From Patescibacteria group bacterium (GTDB lineage: Bacteria > Patescibacteriota > Patescibacteriia > UBA2591 > PGYQ01), in NCBI GenBank assembly GCA_020061725.1, contig JAGUXS010000018.1, forward strand, positions 1 through 5,544: a DNA stretch of 5,544 nt. Reading direction: 5' to 3'. A program made the position numbers and the translations under genes. Below the pieces are notes generated by a model, which worked only from the letters and a program-made list of their open reading frames with translations, had not been told where the DNA came from and ran no database searches. Shown piece by piece: positions 5,421-5,544 of this stretch. Positions within the stretch are counted from its first letter, which is position 1; every line of letters starts with the position of its first letter.

Positions 5421-5464
5421 CCGAAAATGCCATTTCAAAAATTTGGATAGAGTCGCATTTTCGG
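5421..5464. repeat. Perfect 10-bp inverted repeat within the NUDIX remnant
   Basis: CCGAAAATGC (5421-5430) is the exact reverse complement of GCATTTTCGG (5455-5464), with a 24-bp interval that contains the in-frame TGA. There is no T-tract, so it is unlikely to be a terminator. Confidence 0.5.
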
Positions 5465-5491
5465 ATTTCTTTGCACAATCAAAATTTTATC

Positions 5492-5511
5492 ATTGTGTTT
5501 TACAACACAAT
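5492..5511. repeat. 8-bp perfect hairpin in the NUDIX remnant
   Basis: ATTGTGTT (5492-5499) and AACACAAT (5504-5511) pair perfectly around the loop TTAC. The - strand of this stretch codes INCVVKHN of the NUDIX frame, so the hairpin may simply reflect codon content. No T-run follows it on either strand. Confidence 0.35.
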
Positions 5512-5544
5512 TGATGACGGACGCATATCAGATATTCGTATAAT

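Larger units (their letters stand above)
5297..5544 (-). pseudogene. NUDIX hydrolase remnant with in-frame stop and lost C-terminus
   Basis: Read from the right edge on the - strand, one frame gives YASVINCVVKHNDKILIVQR (5527-5468), then NPKMRLYPNF, a TGA (5437-5435), NGIFGFLDD, RSIEEKVKDELREELGI (to 5354) and RGPIFDQEEK (ending near 5297). This is the standard NUDIX order: beta-strand, LYPxxWNGxxGF, then the NUDIX box ending xELREELGI, whose acidic residues bind the catalytic metal. In the relatives I recall the residue before NG is Trp, so the TGA looks like TGG changed by one base. A second TGA at 5530-5528, just before YASV, is either a frameshift or an upstream boundary. After DQEEK the frame continues without recognisable family sequence into antisense glgA, so the C-terminal half is missing. 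A GTG at 5407 could restart translation but would omit the start of the NUDIX box. GC is visibly higher than in glgA. Substrate cannot be assigned. Confidence 0.7.

Noticed and set aside
5435..5437. Alternative genetic code (TGA as Trp or Gly) for the whole window
   Set aside because: The four intact genes use TGG for Trp and GGN for Gly with no in-frame TGA, and glgA ends naturally at a TGA. A nonsense mutation in the NUDIX remnant is simpler.

Overview
The window is very AT-rich (GC roughly a quarter by eye). Coding is biased to A/T-ending codons with many Lys, Asn and Ile. Four intact genes lie on the + strand, separated by AT-only low-complexity spacers. Start codons have no Shine-Dalgarno sequence and follow A/T-rich leaders. 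The gene content and the short AT-rich repeats that spill into coding sequence suggest a Patescibacteria (CPR) genome or metagenome contig. That assignment is inference. The genetic code looks standard: TGG is used for Trp, GGN for Gly, and stops are TAA or TGA.

Layout: (1) positions 1-83 look like the end of an insertion sequence. The first 14 codons of an IS481-like transposase run off the left edge on the - strand, with a good promoter whose -10 sits inside a palindrome. (2) 119-1096 is a DNA polymerase III delta' subunit (holB). (3) 1097-1305 is an AT-rich spacer with a repeat, an inverted repeat and a near-consensus promoter. (4) 1306-2379 is a lipoprotein predicted to fold as a BNR/Asp-box beta-propeller. 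(5) 2380-2514 holds a second copy of the spacer repeat and a candidate promoter. (6) 2515-3663 is an exported bactofilin-like beta-helix with a C-terminal membrane domain. (7) 3736-5259 is glycogen synthase glgA, with a repeat-coded segment near its C-terminus. (8) 5297-5544 is the remnant of a NUDIX hydrolase gene on the - strand, with an in-frame TGA where related proteins usually have Trp and a truncated C-terminus; its GC is visibly higher than its surroundings.

The four intact genes do not form an obvious pathway: replication, two envelope proteins and glycogen synthesis. Spacers of 209, 135 and 72 bp, each with a candidate promoter, argue for separate transcription rather than one tight operon. 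The lipoprotein and the bactofilin-like protein are both exported and adjacent, so a shared envelope role is possible but unproven.

I see no CRISPR array, tRNA, rRNA, riboswitch or defence system. The most notable signals are the two decayed or mobile edges and the family of AT-rich repeats that enter the ends or interiors of genes.
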